NCBI RefSeq assembly: GCF_005886875.1
Contig: NZ_PNBY01000028.1
Location: 1-64,000 of the forward strand
Direction of reading: 5' to 3'
DNA: 64,000 bases
DNA from: Pseudoalteromonas aurantia
GTDB lineage: Bacteria > Pseudomonadota > Gammaproteobacteria > Enterobacterales > Alteromonadaceae
Position 1 is the first letter of the stretch. The number at the start of each line of letters is the position of its first letter. Shown one piece after another: positions 10,207 through 19,322 of the stretch. Under the pieces are notes generated by a model. The model had not been told where the DNA came from, made no database searches, and was given only the letters and a program-made list of their open reading frames with translations. The position numbers were made by a program, and so were the translations under genes.

Positions 10207-10236
10207 GCCCTTAAATTAATCTTTAAGGGCTTTTTT
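10207..10236 (+). terminator. Terminator-like hairpin abutting the next start codon
   Basis: The arms gcccttaa (10207-10214) and ttaagggc (10223-10230) pair perfectly over an eight-base loop, followed by six T residues. It would end the cstA-like transcript. Its T-tract runs directly into the ATG of the M17 peptidase at 10237, and the only good Shine-Dalgarno (aaggg) lies in its 3' arm. Confidence 0.7.
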
Positions 10237-11769
10237 ATGTCTTTTCCTCTTGCGTTACCCTGTCATGATTTTTTAACCCAAGATGCCGATGCGGTGATTG
10301 TCATCGCTGCTAATACGCAAGGTTTGGGTCATACTCAGCTTGATGTTGCTTTGGCACCCTATTTAGCGGTTGATCAGCGCATTAATAGTAAAGCGACACT
10401 AGTACTGGCTAATGATCTACCAGGCAAGCGCTTAATTGTATCCCCAACAGGTCCATTACATCGTGATTATGACGATGTACGTCGAGTCTTTGACGCCGCA
10501 AAATCAGCCATCGTAGAAGCCAAAGCTGCGGGCGTGACGAAACCGGCACTTATTGTTACGGGGCTACCTGCCGATGAACGTTATAAAAATGCATTAGAGG
10601 TTGCTTTTCTAGGTGCATGCCAAGCGCTATGGCAGCCACTGGAAGCTCGTGAGTATCGTGGTGAAAGTATTGAACCGGTTACGGAAATACACTTAGTAGG
10701 CGCAAGCGACGCGCAAGCTAAGCAATTGAACGCAATAGCTTCTGGACAATATGCTGCGAGAGATTTATGTGGTACTGAGCCGGAAAGAATGGCCCCACCG
10801 CGTTTTGCTGACTATTGTGTCGAGCTCTTTGCAAACACGTCTGTATCCGTCGAAGTGATTGCTGATATTGATAAGATTGAAAGTGATTACCCTATGTTAG
10901 GTATGGTCGCCCGTGCATCTTATACTGTTGAGCGCCACCACCCTCGCGTTGTTAAACTAGAATATACACCAACAGGTGACGTAACTCGTACATTGATGTT
11001 TGTTGGTAAAGGCTTAGTATACGACACAGGCGGCGCTGATTTAAAAGTTGGTGGCTTTATGGCGGGTATGAGCCGAGACAAAGGCGGTGCAGCCTCTGTC
11101 GCTGGGTTTATGAAAGCGGTTGCTGATTTTCAGCCTAAAGGCGTAAAAGTAATTGCTTACTTAGCGGTTGTACGCAACTCTATAGGTTCAGACTGTTTTG
11201 TCCCAGATGAAATCGTAACGTGTCGCGAAGGGTTAAAAGTACGAATCGGTAATACCGATGCTGAGGGGCGCTTGGCGATGGGTGATCTATTAAGTGAAAT
11301 GAAGGATTTGGCACAATCTCAAATTAATCCTGAATTATTCACTGTCGCTACACTCACAGGGCATGCAGCCCGTGCAGTGGGTCCATATAGCGCGTATGTT
11401 GAAAACGGCCCAGCCCGAGCTGCAAAAGTATCTCGTCAATTGGCAGATATTGGTGATTTGTGGGCTGATGGGGCTGAGTTATCACGTAGTCGCCGTGAGG
11501 ATTATGATTTTATCAAGCCTCGCACATTGGCAGATGATGTGATCTCAAGTAATAATGCGCCATCGGCCATTACTGCGCGCGGGCATCAATTCCCAATGGC
11601 ATTTTTAGCATTAGTGGGTGGTTTAGATAAGCATGGTAGCGATGCAGAACAGCCTATTCCGTATGTGCATATGGATATTGCTGGCAGTGGTGTTGAAGGT
11701 GGTGATTGGCAGCACGGTAAACCAACTGCAGCGACAGTGGCGAGCTTATTTGCCCGTTATTGCTTATAA
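10237..11769 (+). CDS. M17 leucyl aminopeptidase family protein
   Basis: This is a 510-residue cytosolic metallo-aminopeptidase. All five metal ligands of the M17 family are in place: K258 and D263 in VGKGLVYDTGG, D281 in MSRDKGG, and D341 and E343 in NTDAEGR. It should release N-terminal residues from peptides using two metal ions. The N-terminal half is unlike PepA, so it belongs to a divergent branch. I chose the ATG at 10237, which has aaggg at 7 bases; an in-frame ATG at 10156 would add 27 unconserved residues and lacks a ribosome site. The gene is monocistronic. Confidence 0.88.
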   Translation: MSFPLALPCHDFLTQDADAVIVIAANTQGLGHTQLDVALAPYLAVDQRINSKATLVLANDLPGKRLIVSPTGPLHRDYDDVRRVFDAAKSAIVEAKAAGVTKPALIVTGLPADERYKNALEVAFLGACQALWQPLEAREYRGESIEPVTEIHLVGASDAQAKQLNAIASGQYAARDLCGTEPERMAPPRFADYCVELFANTSVSVEVIADIDKIESDYPMLGMVARASYTVERHHPRVVKLEYTPTGDVTRTLMFVGKGLVYDTGGADLKVGGFMAGMSRDKGGAASVAGFMKAVADFQPKGVKVIAYLAVVRNSIGSDCFVPDEIVTCREGLKVRIGNTDAEGRLAMGDLLSEMKDLAQSQINPELFTVATLTGHAARAVGPYSAYVENGPARAAKVSRQLADIGDLWADGAELSRSRREDYDFIKPRTLADDVISSNNAPSAITARGHQFPMAFLALVGGLDKHGSDAEQPIPYVHMDIAGSGVEGGDWQHGKPTAATVASLFARYCL

Positions 11770-11842
11770 GCCTACGTGTTAAGTGTGGTGTATTTATGAT
11801 GCTAATTAAGAGTAGGCATTAGAGCAGACACTTAAAAACCAG

Positions 11843-11876
11843 ACCGGACAATGCATGATATAATGCATTATCCGGT
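11843..11876. terminator. Bidirectional terminator between convergent genes
   Basis: The arms accggacaatgcat and atgcattatccggt form a 14-bp stem with one mismatch. It lies between the M17 peptidase and the stop of the minus-strand chemoreceptor. T-rich sequence follows on the minus strand. Confidence 0.75.
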
Positions 11877-11882
11877 ATTTAC

Positions 11883-13517
11883 TTAAATTTTAAAACGTTG
11901 CACAACTTGGCCTAATTGGTGACTAGATTGTTTTAAGTTGAGGCTGGCATCAGTCAATGTCTGCGTTGTGTCTAATGATTGCTGGGTCGCATTCGATAAG
12001 TCGGTAATACGTAAGTTGACTTCTTGTGCTACGCTGCTTTGTTCTTGTGTTGCCCGTGCGATATGGCTATTCATATCACTGATCACCGTGATTAAGCGTT
12101 CAATTTCGTCTAATACTTGATCGGCTCCGCTGGCCTGTGCGACGGTATTCTCTGAAATTTCCTGACATGATTGCACTGCATTGACCGTTTCTTGGGCATT
12201 TTTTTGTAGCTTCTCAATCATTTTTTGAATTTCGTCCGTGCTTTGCCCCGTGCGGCTGGCTAGCGTACGTACTTCATCAGCCACGACAGCAAAACCTCTA
12301 CCTTGTTCACCAGCTCTGGCCGCTTCAATCGCTGCATTGAGAGCCAGTAAATTGGTCTGTTCGGAAATGCCACGTATGACATCAAGTACGGAGCCAATAT
12401 TATTGCTTTCGGTTGCTAAAATTGCTGATACTTTACTCACACTTTGTATGTTAGATGAAAGCGTTTGAATCGCTGTAATGGTATTTGCGATCACAAGTTT
12501 TCCTTGCTCGCTGTTTTGCAGAGCGTCTTTAGCTGCAATTTCTGCTGCATGTGCGTTTTCGCTGACGGCTTGTATTTGGGTGCTCATTTGTTCTACTGCT
12601 GTTGCAACTTGCCTGCTGTTATCATCTTGTTGCTCAATGTGAGTTAGATTAACTTTTCCAGCGTCGTCAACTTGATTAGCAAATTGTTCAACATGGCGGG
12701 TGTTTTCTGAGACTTGAGCAATGGAGTGGCGCATTTTTTCAGTGTATGAGTTGAAATATCGAGAGAGTCGAGAGATCTCGTCATTGCCGTGTTCATCTAG
12801 CTGCTGGGTTAAATCTCCTTGACCTTGAGATATATCCTTCATCATATCTGCTGCCAAGCGAATGGGGTGCAAGACACTGTTACTTATTACGCTGCTAAGT
12901 ACAGCTAAGATAATAATAATGACCACGACATCAATGATCATTAGCCAGCGCAATTCAGAAAATGCCGCATCAATGGTATCTAAGTACACACCAGAACCGA
13001 TTATCCATTGCCACGGCGTAAACCCTTTCACGAAAGATATTTTATCAACGGGGGTTTGAGCACCAGGTTTTGGCCATTTGTAGGGCACAAAGCCTTCCCC
13101 CTGTTTTTTTACCACGTTGACCATTTCGACAAATAGGCGCGTGCCATCTGGATCTTTACTATTGACTAAGCTGTTACCATCAAGTTGAGGCTTGAGGGGG
13201 TGCATTATCATTGTGGGGTTAAAGTCATTCACCCAAAAGTAGTTATCGCCATCATATTTCAAGCCTTTGATTGCTGTTAGAGCAGCATGTTTTGCAACAA
13301 CTTCAGGTAATACACCTTCGAGGTATTGGGTGTGATACAAAGTGAGTAGGCTATGCGCTGTTTCTACCAAGTTTTTGGTTTTTTCATATTGTTGTTTTTC
13401 AAGGGTGGCATATTGCTGAGTCAGGTTGGTTATACTTAACAAAACCAGCCCGAGCACAACCACCATCAGCAACATCATGAGTCGCTGAAAAATAGTGAAT
13501 CGTCGTAGAAACTGCAT
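11883..13517 (-). CDS. Methyl-accepting chemotaxis protein with single-Cache (sCache_2) sensor
   Basis: This is a 544-residue chemoreceptor. Membrane helix 1 is at about residues 13-30. The periplasmic sCache_2 domain at about 32-185 has the hallmark [23 protein letters not shown]...KDPDGT. Helix 2 is at about 192-213, then HAMP, then a signalling domain with tip [32 protein letters not shown]. sCache_2 domains typically bind small carboxylates, so an organic-acid attractant is a reasonable but unproven guess. I start it at the ATG preceded by AAGGATA; a codon 36 bases upstream is in frame but poorly placed. Transcribed alone. Confidence 0.92.
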   Translation of the reverse strand: MQFLRRFTIFQRLMMLLMVVVLGLVLLSITNLTQQYATLEKQQYEKTKNLVETAHSLLTLYHTQYLEGVLPEVVAKHAALTAIKGLKYDGDNYFWVNDFNPTMIMHPLKPQLDGNSLVNSKDPDGTRLFVEMVNVVKKQGEGFVPYKWPKPGAQTPVDKISFVKGFTPWQWIIGSGVYLDTIDAAFSELRWLMIIDVVVIIIILAVLSSVISNSVLHPIRLAADMMKDISQGQGDLTQQLDEHGNDEISRLSRYFNSYTEKMRHSIAQVSENTRHVEQFANQVDDAGKVNLTHIEQQDDNSRQVATAVEQMSTQIQAVSENAHAAEIAAKDALQNSEQGKLVIANTITAIQTLSSNIQSVSKVSAILATESNNIGSVLDVIRGISEQTNLLALNAAIEAARAGEQGRGFAVVADEVRTLASRTGQSTDEIQKMIEKLQKNAQETVNAVQSCQEISENTVAQASGADQVLDEIERLITVISDMNSHIARATQEQSSVAQEVNLRITDLSNATQQSLDTTQTLTDASLNLKQSSHQLGQVVQRFKI

Positions 13518-13689
13518 ATAGGTATCCTTATAAAAATACACAATCCTGTGCATAAAAATAGAAGGTGAATACTGTAAGATAAATAATTAAAGAGGGACTG
13601 TCAGTAAAAAATTTGAATAATTTTTTCTTTTAAAATAGAAAGTTGTGATTTTTTGATGGGGTGATAATACAATTAGATTTTGGTCTAAT

Positions 13690-13715
13690 ATAAAGCCTAC
13701 AAAAGTAGGCTTTAT
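13690..13715. terminator. Hairpin after the S9 peptidase gene
   Basis: ataaagcctac and gtaggctttat form an 11-bp perfect stem with a four-base loop, 22 bases past the S9 peptidase stop on the minus strand. The U-tract is short, so this is a probable rather than certain terminator. Confidence 0.7.
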
Positions 13716-13737
13716 AGGAACTTGCAACCGTTTTTGA

Positions 13738-15960
13738 TTACATGTCAAAATGTCGATTAAAGAAGTTTGTGATAGTTTGATGTAAATGGGTTTGCACTTT
13801 TTTACCACGTAAACTGTGTTTTGAACCTGGGTATGTCATCATTTCAAATGGCTTTGCATTGTCTTGTAGCTGCTTAAATAATTTGGTTGCATGAGTAAAT
13901 AATACGTTGTCATCTGCCATGCCGTGATAAACCATTAATGGGCCATTTAAGTTATCCGCGAAGGGGAATACTGCACTTTGCTCATATCCAACCGCGTTGG
14001 TTTTTGGGTGTCCTAAGTAACGCTCTGTGTAATGGGTATCATATAACGCCCAATCAGTTACTGGCGCACCCGATACACCTGCTTGAAAGTAATCGCCCGC
14101 CTTAAACATGGCCATCAGTGCCATATATCCGCCATAGCTATGACCATAAATACCAATTCGTGTTGAGTCGACGTAATCAAGTGTACGTAAAAACTCAACC
14201 CCTTTGATTTGATCTGCAACTTCTACTTCACCTAAATGCTTATAAATTGGCGCTTCAAATGCTTTGCCTCGGTTATAAGAGCCTCGGTTATCAAGTTGGA
14301 AAATCACATAGCCTCGTTGGGCCATGTATTGAAAGTACAGGTTCTTACTGCGCCAACTATTGGTTACTCGTTGCGCATGAGGCCCCCCGTAGACGTTAAC
14401 CATAACAGGGTGCTTTTTGCCTTTTTTCATATTGGCTGGTTTAAAAATACGATAGTGCAAGGTTTGCCCATCTTGCGCTTTAATCGTCCCGTACTCAGGT
14501 TCTGCAAGGTCGCTTAGGTAGGGGGTTAAAGGGTGGTTTTTATTCAGTGGATTTTGCTCAAGCCAAGTAATAAACTCCCCATTGACTTTACGCAAGGCAA
14601 CCGAGTTTGGTTTATTAACAGCTGAACTGTTGTCGATAAATGTTTGGGCATCTTTAGCAACCACCACTTTATGATAGCTACCTAATTGAGTAACACGTTT
14701 GGCGTTGCTGTCTTTGAATATGCTGACACTATACAGATGCTGCTCTAATGGTGTATCGGCACGACCTGCAAAATAGACAAGGCCTTTTTGTTCATCAATG
14801 CCCTTTATAGAGTCAACGATCCACTCACCTTGAGTTATTTGGCGTACTAATTGACCATTAGTACGGTATAAGTATAGGTGTTTATAACCATCACGCTCAG
14901 AAGCCCAGATAAAGTGTTTTTTGTCGTTTAAGAAGCGTAAATCAAAGTGTAAATTAACCCAAGTATCGCTACGTTCTGTCAAAGCAACAGATTGTTTTTT
15001 GGTTTTGCTATCATAAAAGCGCAGCTCTAAGGCCTGTTGTGAGCGATTTTGCCATTGATATGACAATGTTTTATTATCTTTAAGCCATTTGGCTCTAGCG
15101 AGATAAATGTCTTGGTCTTTACCTAAATCAACCCAGTCTACTTGTTGATCATTGATGTTTACTACACCCAATGCAATTTTGACATTGTTTGTGCCCGTAA
15201 ATGGATAGCGTTGATTGAATAACTTAACTTCATCGGCATATATTTCATTACGAATCGCTTCCTCAACAGGGCTTTCATCAATTCGAGTGAAGGCGACCTT
15301 TGATTCATCACCAGCCCACCAATAGCCAGTCATTCGGCTCATTTCTTCTTGGGCGACAAACTCCGCCATCCCATTTTTTATAACGCCACCACCATCTGTG
15401 CTGAGCGCTATTTCTTTGCCAGAGGCAAGTTCTAGGGCATATAAGTTTTGTTCGCGAATGAAAGACACATAATTGCCTTTTGGCGAAAATCGCGCATCTG
15501 TTTCAAAGGCCTCGGTATTAGTTAGCTTTTTACTTTTCCCCGTACTGACCTGATAGTGATATAGGTCGCCATTCAATGGAAATAAGAGCGCTTTTCCATC
15601 CGTTGACCATTTGTACTCTAAAATACCACGACCAAATACACGCTGCCTTTCTCGGCGTGCCTTTTCTTCATTCGATAATGTTTCTGGCCCAGAGAATAAG
15701 GCTGCAGAGTCAACCAATAAACGATTAGATTTGTCTTTCAGGTTGTATTCCCAAAGATCGTAACGGTTATAGTCATCGACCTTACCTTGTAAGTAAGTCA
15801 CACGCTTACCGTCAGGAGAAAACTTGAGTTTTACAGGCGCTTTACCTGCTAAACTTGGATCATCAAAAATACGTTCAAGGGTTAATGGCTTGGCCGCAAT
15901 ACCAGTACTATTTAATAGTAATGGCAGGCTGAAGGTTAAAGACGCTAAAATCGCTCGCAC
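13738..15960 (-). CDS. Secreted dipeptidyl-peptidase IV-like serine peptidase (S9)
   Basis: This 740-residue exported enzyme has a signal peptide of about 23 residues. A beta-propeller (DPPIV N-terminal domain) covers about 40-480 and includes the EFVAQEEMSR segment that in DPPIV binds the substrate amino terminus. An alpha/beta-hydrolase domain follows. The catalytic triad is Ser608 in GHSYGG, Asp in ADDNV near 683, and His715 in SKHS. It should cleave X-Pro or X-Ala dipeptides from peptides in the periplasm. The start is GTG with AAGG upstream. A divergent HIT gene begins 107 bases away. Confidence 0.92.
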   Translation of the reverse strand: MRAILASLTFSLPLLLNSTGIAAKPLTLERIFDDPSLAGKAPVKLKFSPDGKRVTYLQGKVDDYNRYDLWEYNLKDKSNRLLVDSAALFSGPETLSNEEKARRERQRVFGRGILEYKWSTDGKALLFPLNGDLYHYQVSTGKSKKLTNTEAFETDARFSPKGNYVSFIREQNLYALELASGKEIALSTDGGGVIKNGMAEFVAQEEMSRMTGYWWAGDESKVAFTRIDESPVEEAIRNEIYADEVKLFNQRYPFTGTNNVKIALGVVNINDQQVDWVDLGKDQDIYLARAKWLKDNKTLSYQWQNRSQQALELRFYDSKTKKQSVALTERSDTWVNLHFDLRFLNDKKHFIWASERDGYKHLYLYRTNGQLVRQITQGEWIVDSIKGIDEQKGLVYFAGRADTPLEQHLYSVSIFKDSNAKRVTQLGSYHKVVVAKDAQTFIDNSSAVNKPNSVALRKVNGEFITWLEQNPLNKNHPLTPYLSDLAEPEYGTIKAQDGQTLHYRIFKPANMKKGKKHPVMVNVYGGPHAQRVTNSWRSKNLYFQYMAQRGYVIFQLDNRGSYNRGKAFEAPIYKHLGEVEVADQIKGVEFLRTLDYVDSTRIGIYGHSYGGYMALMAMFKAGDYFQAGVSGAPVTDWALYDTHYTERYLGHPKTNAVGYEQSAVFPFADNLNGPLMVYHGMADDNVLFTHATKLFKQLQDNAKPFEMMTYPGSKHSLRGKKVQTHLHQTITNFFNRHFDM

Positions 15961-16066
15961 AAGAATGCCTTATAAAAATGTAATTATTTAGTAAATGGTA
16001 TAAGCAAGCATAGGCAATGGCAATAAATTGGGATAGAGTGCGAATAAAAATACGTTGGAGAGATTG

Positions 16067-16462
16067 ATGACATTTGAGTTAGCCTCAGAATTACAAAGAG
16101 ACTGCATCGCGCTGGCTGATTGGCCGTTATGTAAAGTGTTATTGATGAATGATAGCCAGTACCCATGGTTCATTTTAGTACCAAGAATAAGCGGTTTAAA
16201 AGAAATAATCGACTTAACAGATACACAGCAAAAAACATTTTGGTTGGAGTCGGCAAAACTCAGCGAGTTACTACGAGATGTGTTTAACCCTGATAAGCTC
16301 AATGTTGCTGCGCTGGGAAATATGGTGCCGCAGTTACATGTGCACCATATAGCTCGTTTTACAACGGATATAGCATGGCCAAAGCCGGTTTGGGGCTTGC
16401 GTTCTCCCGTTGCTTATTCAGATGAACAGCTTGTCGAACTCAAAAAGGCGCTATCATTATAG
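16067..16462 (+). CDS. HIT-domain family protein
   Basis: This is a 131-residue protein of the histidine-triad nucleotide-binding superfamily. The middle contains WFILVPRISG and the late motif PQLHVHHIARF. The third histidine of the usual H-x-H-x-H is replaced (H-V-H-H-I-A), as in a branch of short HIT proteins of marine gammaproteobacteria. Such proteins hydrolyse or transfer nucleotide-linked groups; the substrate here is unknown. The ATG at 16067 follows GGAGA. It is divergent from the S9 peptidase gene, and its stop codon lies inside a terminator hairpin. Confidence 0.8.
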   Translation: MTFELASELQRDCIALADWPLCKVLLMNDSQYPWFILVPRISGLKEIIDLTDTQQKTFWLESAKLSELLRDVFNPDKLNVAALGNMVPQLHVHHIARFTTDIAWPKPVWGLRSPVAYSDEQLVELKKALSL

Positions 16463-16475
16463 CGCCTTCTTCTTA
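16446..16475 (+). terminator. Terminator overlapping the HIT gene stop
   Basis: aggcgctat and atagcgcct make a perfect 9-bp stem with loop catt, followed by a pyrimidine-rich tail (tcttctt). The TAG stop at 16460-16462 lies in the 3' arm, so translating ribosomes would reach the hairpin. It may also serve the opposing gene. Confidence 0.7.
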
Positions 16476-16496
16476 GTTTAAAAATGTAGCGTTGGT

Positions 16497-18179
16497 TTAT
16501 AGGCCCAGTATCGCTTTACCTTGCTTGAAAGTAACGTCTACAGGGATATTTGCAGCGGACAGTTTCGCTAAATCCGCCTGTAATTCAGCTTTTATGTCAC
16601 CATGAGTGGCGATCAGTTTGCTTACTTTTTCATAGTCGCCATCACCTTGCAGCGTTAGGATCAACTGTGAGAGGTTTTTCATCGCGATGGCCATCTTTTG
16701 CATATTAACTTTGTAAAGGCCTTGCTTATTTTTAGAGAATGCACCTTGCTCTTTGAAGAAGTTAAAACGGATCATATTAGCTTTACCGTGTGCACTTGAC
16801 GCACCAAAACGCACTGAGCGGAAGATCCCCGCCATAAAGGTCGTATAATAATCTTCTAGGGTACCTTCTGTGATCTCTCCTTTTTTGAGGAGCTGTTCAA
16901 CCATATAAAGACCTAGAATATCGGCTTTGCCTTCTTCTAGGGCACTGGCATGTTCTTGCAGAGACTGGCGAACGGTGCCTTTTCCTGTGATGGTATTTTT
17001 TATACCTAGACCATGAGCAACTTCATGGAACATAGTATTGGCAAAGAATGCATCAAATGTGATGTGTTTACGTTGTTCAGGTACAATTAGTTGCTCAGAG
17101 ATGGGGAGCATAATTTTGTTGAACTTTGCACGCATCGCATTTTTTAGTTGCAGGCGTCGAGTGCCTTTTTCTAGCTGTACTTGCTCATCATTAGGGAGAT
17201 TAATAGCAATGGTTTTACTGCCGGCATTCGAGTGACCTGCGTAATAAATAACGTCATACGCATTTAAGTCAGCATCAGAGCCTGGTACTTCCTGCTTATA
17301 TTTTTGATCGACTGGTAAGCCGGTTTGGAGTTCAGGTAAAAACGCAGCAAACTTAGCTAGGCGCTCGCTCCATGCTAAATCTTTAACAAGTACATATGAC
17401 TCAAACCCAGCTCGATAGCCAAATAGCTGATCTTCATATGTTTCAATTGGACCAATCACCACATCGATTGGGTTATTTTTCATATCCATCCAAGCGAAAT
17501 CAGAGCGCTGATAGCTGTTATTTAAAAGTGCATCAGCCCTTAAATTAAGGTAGTTGGCAAACTCTTTATCCTGGGCCAAAGTACTGGCTTCTCTTAATAA
17601 CGATGCTGCATGTGTGAGCTCAGTACTAAATGCTTCAGAGTATGATACGCTGTATAGGGCGCCTTGTTCATCTCGCTTGATCAGGGAGTATAGCCCTTGT
17701 TTATCTTTTATGGCAGCAGTGTTTAATTCTTCTTTTGTAATATCATGGGGGTAAAACTCTGCTCCGGGGGTTTTTGTGTCAAAGCCAGAGAGAAAGACTT
17801 TGTCACCGTCCAATCTATCCCATGGACCATAATTAATATCGGCAAATTGACGTGCTTTATCGTCTTTGATACGGCCTAAAAATGTTGCTTTATCCGTTCC
17901 AAAACTTTGCTTCCAAAATAATTCATCCATTATTTCTGAGGCATCGATGAGCTTACTCAGCATCTTTTTCTGATTGTCGTTTAAGTGTGATAAGTCAGTA
18001 TTAAGTGTAACCTCAGTATAAATATCGAGACGGGACTGGTTAGTATTAACTAACGTGTAGTGATGACTTTGCGCTTCAGAGTTGCTTGATTGAGCAGGTT
18101 TAGAGGTGTTATCAGAACAGGCCCCTAAAGCGAATGTGCTTGCAAGAAATAGTGCTAAGCTGATCTTTGAAAGTTTCAT
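16497..18179 (-). CDS. M49-like zinc peptidase lipoprotein
   Basis: This 560-residue protein has a lipoprotein signal (LGA|C at Cys21), so it should be membrane-anchored outside the cytoplasm. The zinc site HEVAH (385-389) followed by EEGKAD (about 415-420) resembles dipeptidyl-peptidase III (M49), which has EECRAD. The first motif here is a plain HEXXH instead of the M49 HEXXGH. The central YAGHSNAGSKTIAINLPND segment is also family-like. A dipeptidyl- or oligopeptidase role is inferred; the relatives are mostly uncharacterised. It is transcribed alone, and the next gene upstream is divergent. Confidence 0.75.
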   Translation of the reverse strand: MKLSKISLALFLASTFALGACSDNTSKPAQSSNSEAQSHHYTLVNTNQSRLDIYTEVTLNTDLSHLNDNQKKMLSKLIDASEIMDELFWKQSFGTDKATFLGRIKDDKARQFADINYGPWDRLDGDKVFLSGFDTKTPGAEFYPHDITKEELNTAAIKDKQGLYSLIKRDEQGALYSVSYSEAFSTELTHAASLLREASTLAQDKEFANYLNLRADALLNNSYQRSDFAWMDMKNNPIDVVIGPIETYEDQLFGYRAGFESYVLVKDLAWSERLAKFAAFLPELQTGLPVDQKYKQEVPGSDADLNAYDVIYYAGHSNAGSKTIAINLPNDEQVQLEKGTRRLQLKNAMRAKFNKIMLPISEQLIVPEQRKHITFDAFFANTMFHEVAHGLGIKNTITGKGTVRQSLQEHASALEEGKADILGLYMVEQLLKKGEITEGTLEDYYTTFMAGIFRSVRFGASSAHGKANMIRFNFFKEQGAFSKNKQGLYKVNMQKMAIAMKNLSQLILTLQGDGDYEKVSKLIATHGDIKAELQADLAKLSAANIPVDVTFKQGKAILGL

Positions 18180-18412
18180 AGAAAACTCATTTTTTGTTAT
18201 TGATTTGTGACGCCTACCATACCGGAATGCGTTATTAATTGCTGCCTTTGTATAATGTATTTGGCATTAAATATTATTTTCACCTAAATGAGAGAAGATG
18301 TTTTTTATACTTTTCTTAACTTTATCGAGAACTTAGTCAATACTAAGGAGTATAAGAATAAGCGTACTTTATTGTGCACATCATAAAAATTTATACCCCA
18401 AGGGATAAACTT

Positions 18413-19252
18413 ATGTCGACAGAAAATGCTTTACTGACCATTCTAATAGATAGGATTAATAACGATACTTTAGTTTTGCCCACGCTCCCCGAAATTGCAG
18501 TCAAAGTTAGACAAGCCGCCGATGACCCTGAAGTGAATTTGGTGCAAATGGCGGATGTAATTTCTCAAGACCCAGCTTTGTCGGCGCGCATGATGAAAGT
18601 CGCTAACAGTGCTTTTATGGGGCGGTCGGTTAAAGTGAATACGCTAAACCAAGCTGTTACGCGCATTGGTTTAAGACAGATAAAAAATATTGCAACCGCA
18701 ATGGCAATGGAGCAGTTATTTGTATCGAATAATAAATTGATCAGAACGTATATGGATAAGGCTTGGCAAAAAACATTAAAAGTAGCCTGCCAAGCTATAA
18801 CCACAATGGATTTTTATTTACGCGTCAATAAACATACATCGTTAAATAAAGAAACAATCACACTGGCTTCGTTGGTTTTCAATATCGGGGTATTACCTAT
18901 TTTAACCGAAGCAGAACGTCATCCAGAAGTATTTGCTAACCCAAGCTTTTTAGCACATGCAATACAAAAACTTGCAGGTAAAATTGGGGGAGCAATTATG
19001 CGAGAGTGGGGCTTTACTGATGACTTTGCAGAAGTGGCTGAAAGCTGGTCAAACCCAAACTATAAATCCGAACATGTATGCTATGTTGACTTCATTCGAG
19101 TTGGCGCAATTATTGAGAGTATCCTGCAGGTATCAGATAAGGCTGCCGCACTGGGCACATACGAAAGCAAAGGAGCGATCCGTTCATTAGACATGTTTAC
19201 CAGTGATGAATATCTAGAAACGTTAGATGATGTGAAAAGCATGTTTGCATAA
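18413..19252 (+). CDS. HDOD-domain signalling protein
   Basis: This 279-residue cytosolic protein is almost entirely one HDOD domain, with LPTLPEIAVKVRQAADDPEVNLVQMADVISQDPALSARMMKVANS near the N-terminus and the NTLNQAVTRIGLRQIKNIA helix after it. The catalytic HD pair of true HD phosphohydrolases is absent, as expected for HDOD. These proteins regulate signalling, motility or cell-cycle processes, often with cyclic di-GMP systems. The ATG at 18413 follows AAGGGA; an upstream in-frame ATG at 18374 has no ribosome site. It is convergent with rdgC. Confidence 0.88.
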   Translation: MSTENALLTILIDRINNDTLVLPTLPEIAVKVRQAADDPEVNLVQMADVISQDPALSARMMKVANSAFMGRSVKVNTLNQAVTRIGLRQIKNIATAMAMEQLFVSNNKLIRTYMDKAWQKTLKVACQAITTMDFYLRVNKHTSLNKETITLASLVFNIGVLPILTEAERHPEVFANPSFLAHAIQKLAGKIGGAIMREWGFTDDFAEVAESWSNPNYKSEHVCYVDFIRVGAIIESILQVSDKAAALGTYESKGAIRSLDMFTSDEYLETLDDVKSMFA

Positions 19253-19281
19253 CTCTGACAGCCACACATCATAGATAGGTA

Positions 19282-19309
19282 GATAGTAAGGTGGGTACAC
19301 CTTACTATC
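19282..19309. terminator. Bidirectional terminator between HDOD gene and rdgC
   Basis: gatagtaaggtg and caccttactatc form a perfect 12-bp stem around a ggta loop, placed between two convergent stop codons. T-rich sequence follows on the plus strand. Confidence 0.8.
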
Positions 19310-19322
19310 GATTGCTTTTATC

